NCBI RefSeq assembly: GCF_030532965.1
Contig: NZ_JAUNKC010000001.1
Location: forward strand, 186,001 to 250,000
Origin: Corynebacterium sp.
Lineage (GTDB): Bacteria > Actinomycetota > Actinomycetes > Mycobacteriales > Mycobacteriaceae
Length of the DNA stretch: 64,000 nt
Direction of reading: 5' to 3'
Shown here: positions 56,957 to 64,000 of the stretch, piece by piece
Position numbering within the stretch: the first letter of the stretch is position 1
How the letters are laid out: each line of letters opens with the position of its first letter
Notes under the pieces: model-generated
Told to the model about the DNA's origin: nothing
Seen by the model: only the letters and a program-made list of their open reading frames with translations
The model's database searches: none
Translations under genes and position numbers: made by a program

Positions 56957-57614
56957 TTATAGCCGATTAGGTCTAATACTAGGCCACATCCGTCACAATT
57001 TGCCGTAACTATGGCAGACATCATAAATATCAAAATCGCTGCATATTAACCCCAGCGTTCTCCGACTAAACAGCTGAAAATGCCGCGTTCAGTCACCAAC
57101 CGATCCCCTATCTCACAGCATCATGACAACAGGGCGTCTCCCGGCATCATGGCCACAGGGATTCGACGGCCTCAAAGGCGGAGCCTGATCCACCGCATTC
57201 TGGGATAACGCACTGAGGACCTAACCGCTTTGGCTTAGTGGTTTCGACGGTGCAAATGTGGTTTTCGGCGCAAATATTCCCAGACCCAAGATCCAAAACC
57301 CCTCTACAAAAGCAGCAAGTCGCGCTGCGGCGGAACCCCAACTCGACTTTTACGTCCCCAAGGGCTCGAATCCAACCGCCGAACCACGAAAAGGTCGAGT
57401 TGCCCTCAAAAATGCGCACCGCACCCAGATTGGTGCAGGTTATAGCCCCATCCCCCACAGTTTCAACGCCAATGTGCAGCAAATCGGGTCATGTCGCGAC
57501 CACAAGTTTTCGTTCCCCCGACCAAAACACGGGTGTTGTACAGCACACCAGAATGCTCTCAAAACTTATGGTTTAGCCGGGAATTATTCCCGCGCCACAA
57601 ACGTTGGAGTAGTT
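56957..57614. other. Long intergenic region between the bgl leader and mrx1
   Basis: 658 bp with no convincing gene; open frames there lack ribosome sites and domain content. The bgl promoter must lie just past 56957. Within it an inverted repeat with arms CAACTCGACTTTT (57339-57351) and AAAAGGTCGAGTTG (57390-57403) can form a 13-bp stem with one bulge. A short palindrome CGGGAA-TTA-TTCCCG (57578-57592) precedes mrx1 by about 22 nt and may be a control site or hairpin. Confidence 0.55.
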
Positions 57615-57881
57615 ATGAGCAATGAATTTGTCACCCTTCACACCACCACATGGTGCCCGTTTTGCCAGAAGTTAGTCGCAGCGCTTGATTCGGCAGGAAT
57701 CCCCTACGCAAATATTGATGTCGAAGAAAACCCCGAGGCAGGCGAATGGGTGAAATCCGTCAATAACGGAAACCGAGTAGTACCAACCGTGCTATATTCC
57801 GACGGCAGCCATGCCACCAATCCACCTGCTAAGCAGGTGATTCGCCGCTACGAAGAGCTATCGAGTTCGCGCAATAAGTAA
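57615..57881 (+). CDS. mrx1: Mycoredoxin (glutaredoxin-like, Mrx1)
   Basis: An 88-aa thioredoxin-fold protein with active site TTWCPFCQKLV (Cys near residues 14 and 17), the cis-Pro stretch RVVPTVLY (about 58), and the C-terminal helix. Mycoredoxin-1 reduces protein-mycothiol mixed disulfides; the CxxC site and short length fit it. In C. glutamicum mrx1 follows folA; here the DyP gene and bgl operon lie between, which suggests an insertion of about 6 kb. ATG 57615 with GGAG 8 nt upstream. Its 3' end overlaps the convergent cobF by 34 bp. Confidence 0.88.
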   Translation: MSNEFVTLHTTTWCPFCQKLVAALDSAGIPYANIDVEENPEAGEWVKSVNNGNRVVPTVLYSDGSHATNPPAKQVIRRYEELSSSRNK

Positions 57882-58591
57882 ATGTCCATAATCCAGCCGT
57901 GTTCGGCACGTAGCTTCTTTTTGCGCTCGGCCAATTCGGCTCCGATTTCAGAAACATAGCCGTGAACCAACACCTCATGAGGTGTTCCCACATAAGCCCC
58001 CCACCACATATAGGTGTGGGGGTTTGCTGCTTCCAACCACGCGGCACCGCCATCAAGCATCACCACGCAGTTACGGTGCCGGGCACCTTCTGACACCTGA
58101 CGGCCCGTTGTGATAACAATTTCCTCACCTACCCGGTTAAGGAGAATCTTGTGCGCAGCAGTCAACGCTTGGACCGCCGTGATCCCAGGAATAACCGTCA
58201 CAGTCATCGGCTCGGTGAAGCGCTCAATGATGCGCAACGTCGAGTCATATAACGATGGGTCGCCCCAAACCAGAAACGCAGCCACCCCATCTGGATGGGT
58301 GTTGTCGATAATGGTTCGCTCTAGAAGTTCCGCTCGCGCGTCATGCCACCGGTGCACCTCCGCGGAATAATCCTGCGGATTGCGATCCCGGGGCGGGTCA
58401 GCAACCGCTATTAACGGGATGTCAGGGTTATGCGCGTTAAGAATCTCCCGCCTTACGCCCAGTAAATCGTCTTTTATATCCCCTTTGTCCAGCGCCACCA
58501 CAACATCGGAACGTCGTAAAGCGGAAATACCTTCCAACGTAATATGTTGCGGATTACCTGCACCAATACCAATAACTACGATCTCACGCAT
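57848..58591 (-). CDS. cobF: Precorrin-6A synthase (deacetylating), CobF
   Basis: A 247-aa SAM-dependent methyltransferase of the cobalamin pathway that methylates C1 and removes the acetyl unit. Start REIVVIGIGAGNPQHITLEG is the SAM/corrin block; VVALDKGDIKDDLL, FLVWGDPSLYDSTLRI (a family signature) and VIPGITAVQAL follow, and MLDGGAAWLEAANPHTYMWWG near the end. No other cobalamin gene is near, so it is isolated, as in other corynebacteria. ATG 58591 is taken over the longer frame to 58768, which overlaps another gene. Convergent 34-bp overlap with mrx1. Confidence 0.9.
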   Translation of the reverse strand: MREIVVIGIGAGNPQHITLEGISALRRSDVVVALDKGDIKDDLLGVRREILNAHNPDIPLIAVADPPRDRNPQDYSAEVHRWHDARAELLERTIIDNTHPDGVAAFLVWGDPSLYDSTLRIIERFTEPMTVTVIPGITAVQALTAAHKILLNRVGEEIVITTGRQVSEGARHRNCVVMLDGGAAWLEAANPHTYMWWGAYVGTPHEVLVHGYVSEIGAELAERKKKLRAEHGWIMDIYLLRELDSSS

Positions 58592-58667
58592 GTTTACCTT
58601 TGCCCAACATTTAAAAAACCTGCCTCGTGTATACACGTAGGCAGGTTTTAGTCTAAACCGAAACGGA

Positions 58668-58943
58668 TTAATCTTCCTCGTGGAAAATGTCATCCCGGTC
58701 GGCTGGCGTAAGGTGGCCGGAGAAGTCAGCGAAGTTACGGGCAATACTGCGCTGCATGAATAGTTCACAAGCCTGCGAAAGACGCTTTGCGTCGTACATG
58801 TTTAGCTGCAAAATCTGTTCAGCAGTGGTGCCGTCCTCGCTGATCTGCTCCACCACAAGATACTCGAATGTGTTTTCCTCAATCAGACGAGTGATGATCT
58901 TGCGTGATTTCACATCGGTGAAAGTTGGCTTCAATTCGGACAT
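58668..58943 (-). CDS. Small protein A of a tandem paralogue pair
   Basis: A 91-aa protein of unknown function. Predicted order: four beta-strand-like stretches (TFTDVKSRKIITRLIEE, FEYLVVEQIS, AEQILQLN) then a helix (DAKRLSQACELFMQRSIA) and an acidic end (PADRDDIFHEED). The strand-strand-helix plan and the ILQLN start of the helix recall small PC4-like nucleic-acid-binding folds, but this is a guess. Clear similarity to the 63-aa gene at 59106: PTFTDV/PIFHDV, IIEEN/IEEN, EDGTTAEQILQLN/EDGSSSRILTLN, YDA/FDA. It lies between cobF and that gene, all minus strand. Confidence 0.65.
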   Translation of the reverse strand: MSELKPTFTDVKSRKIITRLIEENTFEYLVVEQISEDGTTAEQILQLNMYDAKRLSQACELFMQRSIARNFADFSGHLTPADRDDIFHEED

Positions 58944-59105
58944 GGTAACCCCTTAATTTCGCAAGTGGACAATTACTTCAATCTTAAATGTTCGCTGCCG
59001 ACTGCGGTGGGACACAGAAACCATTTACCCGAATTGGGGGTAACTGCCGTAACTGATCCGGCGGGCGCTGCGCTGGCCGTCGAAAAGCAGTCAGCGAAAA
59101 CCGTG

Positions 59106-59297
59106 CTAATCCACGTATTGCTGGCATACTGACAGCAATTGGTGCGCATCGAAATCATTCAATGTCAATATCCGCGACGACGATCCATCCTCATGCAATA
59201 GATCCAAAACCAATAGCCGTTGGCCGTTTTCCTCAATAATCGTCGCTGCAACCGCGCGGCGCTCCACATCATGAAAAATCGGGTGACGATCTGGCAT
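59106..59297 (-). CDS. Small protein B of the tandem paralogue pair
   Basis: A 63-aa protein of unknown function, paralogous to the 91-aa protein at 58668 over its whole length (shared IEEN, LVLD/LVVE, HEDG/SEDG, ILTLN/ILQLN, DAHQLLSVCQQY/DAKRLSQACELF), but without the acidic tail. ATG 59297 is chosen: the longer frame has no similarity. The gap of 162 bp between the paralogues holds one CGTCGAAAAGC word at 59078. Confidence 0.6.
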   Translation of the reverse strand: MPDRHPIFHDVERRAVAATIIEENGQRLLVLDLLHEDGSSSRILTLNDFDAHQLLSVCQQYVD

Positions 59298-59428
59298 GCT
59301 CAAACCCTCCTTAACCAAAACCCAGCAAACGTTCCTGCAACCAGCATAAGCAGAACCCGTGCCCAAGCGATACCACTTGGGGCAAAGAAACCAACCAAAT
59401 CCGCTGCCACCACACGCCTACAAGGGAA

Positions 59429-60025
59429 CTACCCGGTAGCCCCAATCCGCGTAACGATATCCGTTGGCAACGTAATCGGGCGCTCCACACTAAGTATCTG
59501 GTGAAGTGCAGCTTCGTCGCCCTCCCTAATGGCACGCACGGTGTCAGATATATCCGTAATGGTCACCGTCCACTCGTCAACATACTTTTCGACGGCCTCA
59601 CCACTCAATCCAATCTGAATGCTGCGATGCGAAAGCTTCTCCAACGTTTCCGACCGCTCCGGATCCCATTGCACCCGCACCGGTTGCGCCACCATGTCCG
59701 TCCGCCACGCTTCCTCACTATCGTGCAGATGTGGGTCAAAATGCGCCCAGGCCGAATGCCGCAACGCCCACTCAAACCCCGACTTGTGAATGTCAATGGC
59801 CAAAACATGCTCCTGGCCGGGCTTCATTCCCCACCCACAGCGGTACATCATCCACAGAAACGACGGCTTAATCCAGGTCATTCGGTCACGCTTAAACGGC
59901 GGCACGAACTGTTGCGCAGCCACTGCTGGCACAGCGATCGCGGGCGAATACGCTTGATACACGCGGATAGTTGATTCTGTGGTGTAGGCCCGAATTTGCC
60001 GCAATGGGATCTGCTCGTTTTGCAT
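59429..60025 (-). CDS. DUF4291 family protein
   Basis: A 198-aa cytoplasmic protein with the family core: RAYTTESTIRVYQAYSPAIA at the start, then RDRMTWIKPSFLWMMYRCGW (about residues 49-68), KPGQEHVLAIDIHKSGFEWAL, and VRVQWDPERS (about 115). Members occur in bacteria and eukaryotes; none is characterised as far as I know. A helical C-terminal region follows. It is preceded by a well-formed ATG start 67 bp from the tRNA gene and is divergent from it. Confidence 0.85.
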   Translation of the reverse strand: MQNEQIPLRQIRAYTTESTIRVYQAYSPAIAVPAVAAQQFVPPFKRDRMTWIKPSFLWMMYRCGWGMKPGQEHVLAIDIHKSGFEWALRHSAWAHFDPHLHDSEEAWRTDMVAQPVRVQWDPERSETLEKLSHRSIQIGLSGEAVEKYVDEWTVTITDISDTVRAIREGDEAALHQILSVERPITLPTDIVTRIGATG

Positions 60026-60092
60026 TCACAAAAGACTACCACCCTGCTTTTTGTTCCAAACTTACTGGGTGCGCTACCCTAGGAAAGTCACT

Positions 60093-60165
60093 GCCCCAGT
60101 AGCTCAGTGGATAGAGCACGGCTCTCCTAAAGCCGGTGTCGGAGGTTCGAATCCTCTCTGGGGCA
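60093..60165 (+). tRNA. tRNA-Arg (anticodon CCT)
   Basis: A 73-nt cloverleaf: acceptor GCCCCAG/CTGGGGC, D-loop AGTGGAT, anticodon stem CGGCT/AGCCG with loop CTCCTAA giving anticodon CCT, TPsiC arm GGAGG-TTCGAAT-CCTCT with the invariant TTCGA. The discriminator is A and CCA is not encoded. It reads AGG codons. A T4 run follows at once. Confidence 0.93.
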
Positions 60166-61181
60166 CTTTTGTCATCAGTCGGGACATAGTTGACATATCA
60201 GTCGCGACATGGTGGACATAACCGGTGGTCTGTGTTCTGAAATAGGAACACGGATCGCCGGTTATTTTTGCGTTAAGGGCTCGTGCTGGGTGAGGGTTCG
60301 TATTCGTTTTTCTGGCATGTTCTGACAGTCAATAGTCGGCAGGTAGACGCTTCGGAATGAGGTTGTGGCAAGGGCTAGGCGAAATAGTTGCTGCCTTTCC
60401 ACACGCTTTGCAACCGATAGGTATTGATTCCTGCTTGGCGCATTATGTGCGTCGACAAGCAGGACGCAATCGATTCTGGCTGTGTTTTCTTTCCCTAAGG
60501 TGTGCAAAAACGACAACTGCGCGATTGTTGGCGGGAAAGCGGAATCGGGCTGGCATGTGAAAGGTCCAGGCGTACTTTTAGGCTTTTCTTTGGTTCAGAC
60601 GCAACCGGCAGATTGGTGATTTTTGCATAAAGTTGCGCATTTTGCTGGAGTTTTATTCGTTTTCCGATGGTGTTACAGGCACGGGCGGCGGTATTCAGGC
60701 ACGTTTGTGACCGAACTTTTATCAAATTCTCTGCCCCCATCCGGCATTGAAAAACGTAGATTTATAGCGTCTGATTTTCAATATTCCCCTTTGCAGGGGT
60801 GAAAATTCTCAATGCTCATCGTTTGCATAAATTGGTCGGTCGTCTGATCTAAAAAGATTCAAAAGCGCCAATCAAACTTTAGGCTACCCCTCAAAACATA
60901 AATGTTTCATTAACGGTTACCCCCTTATTTCCCACGCTGAAGAATTGCTAACCAGTGAATTTGCATCAAAGATGCAGCATAGCGCGCCTGCTGTATTAAA
61001 ATTCACCTCCGGCCCGCTTAAAAGAGCATTACAACCGGTTTTTTCGCAGCAATACCCCCGTCGCATTTTATGCAGTTTTTACGCAAAATGGGGCTACACT
61101 CTGTAATCATCAACATTGATAACGGCCAAAAAATTCCGTTGTGTATTCCGGAATTTCACCGCAACACCAAAGGAGCAGTCC
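60166..61181. other. 1-kb region between the tRNA and the secreted-protein gene
   Basis: No intact gene. The first part (60175-60520) looks like an IS remnant, listed separately. The rest (60520-61181) is AT-rich with a hairpin at 60773-60806 (ATTTTCA/TGAAAAT and CCCCT/AGGGG), a repeated TTTGCATAAA (60627 and 60823) and the promoter of the secreted-protein gene near its end. Open frames in the region lack ribosome sites. Confidence 0.5.
60175..60520 (-). mobile_element. Probable remnant of an IS481-type element
   Basis: Two tandem 23-bp units (60175-60197 and 60198-60220) that share 19 of 23 bases contain GGGACATAGTTGACA-type sequence, which resembles the double terminal repeats of actinobacterial IS481-family elements. 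Behind them a minus-strand frame (60262-60516) ends in RIRTLTQHEPLTQK, reminiscent of the C-terminus of such transposases. No full transposase or second end is seen, and the position beside a tRNA gene is typical of insertion sites. One CGTCGACAAGC variant word lies at 60450. Confidence 0.4.
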
Positions 61182-61655
61182 ATGAAAAGGTTTTTCTCAA
61201 CCTTCTATCTTGCTCTTTTTGGTGCACTTGGAGTGTTTAGTTTCGTTCCGTATTTCGCATGGCAGTTATACAATTCCCAGCCTTACCCGTCGGAGGTTAT
61301 CGACGCGGGCCAATACGCACATGGCGATGAAAGCGACTCTTCCACGTTCCTTGCCCCCATGGCTGGCGGCAATCTTGCGGAAATCTCCTATGGCGAACCC
61401 AATGTTGCATATTTGATGAAGTCGGTAGCTTCTTACGGCGGGATGCAAATCGAGGAATGTTTGCACGATCAATCCCCTGGTGCGTCCTTGATGTATGACG
61501 GGACGCTACTGTACACCGATTATTGTTTCACCGAATCCCAGAAGTCTTTGGGGGCACGGATGGAATCGCAAAGCATCCAGGTACAGCTCGATCAGAGCCC
61601 TTCGGTTTCCACTACTAATATGGCGGTGGTTGGCACCGCCACGGTCACCCCTTAG
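61182..61655 (+). CDS. Secreted or membrane-anchored hypothetical protein
   Basis: A 157-aa protein I do not recognise. A signal-like N-terminus (KRFFSTFYLALFGALGVFSF, residues 2-21) is followed by an external domain rich in Ser, Tyr and Gly with a cysteine pair (ECLHDQ and DYCFTE, about residues 95-117) that could form a disulfide. No lipobox is seen, so it is either released or anchored by the uncleaved helix. ATG 61182 is preceded by AAAGGAG. It is followed 80 bp later by the antiporter gene on the same strand; no functional link is obvious. Confidence 0.75.
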   Translation: MKRFFSTFYLALFGALGVFSFVPYFAWQLYNSQPYPSEVIDAGQYAHGDESDSSTFLAPMAGGNLAEISYGEPNVAYLMKSVASYGGMQIEECLHDQSPGASLMYDGTLLYTDYCFTESQKSLGARMESQSIQVQLDQSPSVSTTNMAVVGTATVTP

Positions 61656-61735
61656 GTGCATTTTTCTTAACCGGTTCCAGGTTATTTCACCACCAAGGTA
61701 CTGGTTTTGTAGTTTCTGCCATAAACTACTTCCCT

Positions 61736-63019
61736 ATGATTACCGTGTCTTCTTCGGATACCTATGTCCTCGCGGCAGGTATTGTTGAATCCGGCCCATT
61801 GGTGTCGTTTGCGTGGATTATGAGCGGCGCCGTTTTAGCGCCGTTTGTATCGTGGATGACTGGTCGGAAAATACCGGCTGTCGTATTACTCATCGGCTAC
61901 GGAATTTTGATTGGCCCGTATTGGCTGGGCCTAGCCTCCACTGAAGGTGGCGTGGGGCTATTAAAACAGCTGGGATTGGGCATGTTGTTTTTGCTAGCTG
62001 GCTACGAGATCAATCCGCAAACACTGCGAAGCAAGGAAGGGCGCAGCGCCGCATCCACGTGGATTATCTGCATGATCTTAAGTTTTGCGGGCGCGTTTTT
62101 GCTGTTAAATCCTGATAATGCATCCACGGCGGTTGCGCTGGCTATCGCAGTCACGTCCACTGCGGTTGGCACCTTAATGCCGATTATGAAGCAGCAAGAC
62201 ACGTTGCATAAGCCGGTGGGCAAATCTTTGCTGGTGCATGGCGCGATTGGTGAGGTGCTCCCCATTCTTGCGATGGCATTGCTATTGTCCGCCCGCGCTA
62301 CCTGGGTGACTGCAGTTGTGTTATTCGGTTTCTTCCTGATCGCAGGCATTGTTGCGATGATCCCCCGCACGGTGCAGTTTTTCCTCCCTTGGATGCATAA
62401 AGCGATGGTAGATGAGGCAGGCTCGACCAACCAGACTGTTTTGCGGCTGGTGCTGTGGATGTTGGGAATCTTGATGGCGGTGGCCGCCGTATTCGAACTG
62501 GATGTGGTCTTGGGTGCATTTGCGGCGGGTGTTATTTTGCACCAGATGGTGCCAGAGAAGTATCAAACAGCAATGGAACAACGGTTGGATATCGTCGGGT
62601 ATTCGCTCTTGATTCCGGTTTTCTTCATTTGTTCGGGCATGTCGATCGACCCGAAAGCGGTTCTTAATAACCCGTGGATGCTCGTGATCTTGGTACCACT
62701 CATTTATGTCACGCGCGGACTTCCGGTTCTGCTGCGGGAGCTTTTCGGCAATACGGGTTCGTCCCTGGGCAGCGTCCGGGAAAAGATTCAGTTGAGTTTA
62801 TATACGGCAACCGCGCTGCCGATTATTGTCGCGGTGACCGAGGTGGCTGTCGCTTCCGATTTGCTTAGCGACGAGAATGCGTCGCTGTTGGTCGCCGCCG
62901 GTTCAGCCACAGTGTTGTTATTCCCACTTTTGGCGCATGTGCTGAAGCCGCGTGGTGAGAAATCCGCCGTTTCGACTGATAACACGGTTGAGGAATCCGC
63001 CGCCCCACACAGTGATTAG
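61736..63019 (+). CDS. Monovalent cation:proton antiporter (CPA2-like)
   Basis: A 427-aa membrane protein with about twelve to thirteen helices, of the Na+/H+ and K+/H+ exchanger family CPA2 (KefB/NapA-like): ISGA-like start region SFAWIMSGAVLAPFVS, GYEINPQTLRSKEGRSA (family loop), VALAIAVTSTAVGTLMPIM with the conserved TSTAVGT stretch, FELDVVLGAFAAGVIL with the conserved acidic Asp, and VFFICSGMSIDPKAVL. No TrkA-type cytoplasmic domain follows; the tail (about 400-427) is short and acidic. ATG 61736 follows a TAAACT hexamer by 8 nt, suggesting a leaderless message. Confidence 0.9.
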   Translation: MITVSSSDTYVLAAGIVESGPLVSFAWIMSGAVLAPFVSWMTGRKIPAVVLLIGYGILIGPYWLGLASTEGGVGLLKQLGLGMLFLLAGYEINPQTLRSKEGRSAASTWIICMILSFAGAFLLLNPDNASTAVALAIAVTSTAVGTLMPIMKQQDTLHKPVGKSLLVHGAIGEVLPILAMALLLSARATWVTAVVLFGFFLIAGIVAMIPRTVQFFLPWMHKAMVDEAGSTNQTVLRLVLWMLGILMAVAAVFELDVVLGAFAAGVILHQMVPEKYQTAMEQRLDIVGYSLLIPVFFICSGMSIDPKAVLNNPWMLVILVPLIYVTRGLPVLLRELFGNTGSSLGSVREKIQLSLYTATALPIIVAVTEVAVASDLLSDENASLLVAAGSATVLLFPLLAHVLKPRGEKSAVSTDNTVEESAAPHSD

Positions 63020-63206
63020 CAATAGCGCTATCCATGGCGGTGATTCTTGTAATTTTCGGGGGCGGTCTTCGGGTTAAAACCTAAAACAGCACTTTATTTA
63101 CACCCCAGACCCTGTTACTGTTGTTGACTAGTGTTAATAAAGTTGCTGAAGGTTTAACGGGTTTAGCCCGTTACCCTTGGCTTTCCGAGACTCTTTTGGG
63201 AGATCC

Positions 63207-64000
63207 ATGAGTATTTTCAGTCGCCGCCGTTTCCTTAAAACAACCGCTGTGGCTCTCGCCGGTGCGCTCACGCTTTCCACCACCGTCGCCCCCACCGCCC
63301 ACGCACTCGGCCCCGTCCTGGGAACAGTCATCGACTACGCTGCGGGCGTTCCGAGCGCGACCGCTATTCGGGATGCGGGGCACATCGGCACGGTACGTTA
63401 CGTTTCCCAGCGTCGCCCCGGAACCGAAACCTGGATGGTCGGTAAGCCTGTCACCATCGGCGAAACTCAAGCACAGGCACGTCAGGGTCTCAAGACCGCT
63501 TCGGTCTATCAATTCGGCAAAGACGCATCCGCCGACTGGAAGCAAGGCGCTGCTGGTGCGGCGATTCACGCGCCACAGGCTATCGCGTTGCACGTGGCGG
63601 CGGGCGGGCCAAAGGGACGCCCAATTTACGTCGCTATCGACGACAATCCGTCACGACAGCAGTACGAACAGCAGATTCGCCCATACCTGCAAGCCTTCAA
63701 CACCGCTTTGCGCAGCCAGGGGTATTCCATGGGCGTGTACGGAAATTACAACACCATCGACTGGTCGATCCAGGACGGGTTGGGGTCGTATTTCTGGCAG
63801 CACGACTGGGGTTCTAATGGGCGAATTCACCCACGCACGACCATCCACCAGAAAGCCGGTTTCACTCAGGTCATCGGCGGGGTCACCGTGGATGTGAATA
63901 ACGTTTACGCGCAAGACTGGGGCCAGTGGACCCCGGGTGAGGCAGGTACGACACCGGCTGCGCCAGCGGCACCTGGTAATAGCTCGCCATCTGGTCAAGG
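63207..64000 (+). CDS. Tat-exported DUF1906 (glycoside hydrolase-like) protein, partial
   Basis: The first 264 aa of a protein cut by the window end. A twin-arginine signal SRRRFLKTT plus hydrophobic stretch and APTAHALG cleavage region (residues 1-33) is followed by a DUF1906 domain (about 38-235), a TIM-barrel related to GH25 found in Rv2525c of M. tuberculosis: VIDYAAGVPSATAIRDAG, YQFGKDASADW, YVAIDDNPSRQQ with acidic residues at the barrel mouth, GYSMGVYGNYNTIDW and YFWQHDWGS. After it comes a Pro/Ala/Gly linker (TTPAAPAAPGNSSP) that probably leads to a further C-terminal domain outside the window. Rv2525c is also Tat-exported and linked to the cell wall. Confidence 0.9.
   Translation, partial: MSIFSRRRFLKTTAVALAGALTLSTTVAPTAHALGPVLGTVIDYAAGVPSATAIRDAGHIGTVRYVSQRRPGTETWMVGKPVTIGETQAQARQGLKTASVYQFGKDASADWKQGAAGAAIHAPQAIALHVAAGGPKGRPIYVAIDDNPSRQQYEQQIRPYLQAFNTALRSQGYSMGVYGNYNTIDWSIQDGLGSYFWQHDWGSNGRIHPRTTIHQKAGFTQVIGGVTVDVNNVYAQDWGQWTPGEAGTTPAAPAAPGNSSPSGQ

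Noticed and set aside
57258..57614. An N-terminal extension of the mycoredoxin open in the same frame
   Set aside because: The added residues are not like any glutaredoxin, there is no ribosome site at 57258, and a GGAG lies before ATG 57615.
60262..60740. Two minus-strand frames near the tRNA taken as intact genes
   Set aside because: No ribosome site and no complete domain; better explained as part of an insertion-sequence remnant or chance.

Overview
The window reads as a chromosomal segment of a Corynebacterium species (Actinobacteria, medium-high G+C). The evidence is the mix of genes: an Rpf2-type resuscitation factor, BetP with its basic osmosensing tail, an actinobacterial Pmt O-mannosyltransferase, the Glp/GlpR division pair, a mycoredoxin, a PepD/MprAB-like stress locus and zinc-independent ribosomal protein paralogues. 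The order rpf2-tatD-metG-rsmI/betP/pmt and lhr-cysQ-thyA-folA-mrx1 matches what I recall of C. glutamicum. The species cannot be fixed from sequence alone.

Layout. 0-7 kb: minus-strand housekeeping (rpf2, tatD, metG, rsmI, betP). 7-10 kb: plus-strand pmt and an HNH endonuclease-like gene. 10-15 kb: minus-strand zinc-finger/DoxX pair, then galU and the division operon glp-rimJ-glpR. 15-17 kb: plus-strand 5-formyl-THF cyclo-ligase, a SAF-domain protein and mscL. 17-21.6 kb: minus-strand moaB-like gene, HtrA-type protease and a two-component system. 21.8-23.6 kb: ribosomal protein paralogues L32, L31B, L28, L33, S14 and S18. 23.8-27.4 kb: citE-like gene, an anchored hypothetical protein and an AbrB-regulated ABC exporter. 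27.5-31.5 kb: purH, purN and a DUF6350 membrane protein. 31.8-37 kb: M23 peptidase and a PadR-regulated ABC system. 37-42 kb: pcrA/uvrD, chorismate mutase, pgi. 42-49.3 kb: minus-strand hydrolase, nei, yccF and a very large lhr helicase. 49.3-51.5 kb: cysQ, thyA, folA. 51.5-57 kb: a DyP peroxidase and a complete aryl-beta-glucoside PTS operon (bglF-bglA-licT) with a recognisable antiterminator target. 57.6-60 kb: mycoredoxin, cobF, two small paralogous unknown proteins, DUF4291. 60-64 kb: tRNA-Arg(CCT), a probable IS remnant, a secreted unknown protein, a cation/proton antiporter and a Tat-exported DUF1906 protein cut by the window end.

The genes work in modules: envelope remodelling (Rpf2, M23, Pmt, Glp/GlpR, GalU), osmotic control (BetP, MscL), envelope stress (HtrA plus two-component system), nucleotide and folate synthesis (PurH/PurN, ThyA/FolA, cyclo-ligase) and DNA repair (PcrA, Lhr, Nei).

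The most unusual signals are not genes. An exact 11-mer, CGTCGAAAAGC, occurs 19 times on both strands, mostly inside coding sequence, where about 0.03 copies would be expected by chance. A second word, CCCTAAT/ATTAGGG, occurs about 24 times between 7.1 and 16.2 kb but only at background frequency elsewhere. I know of no described function for either in corynebacteria. All motif counts were made by eye.
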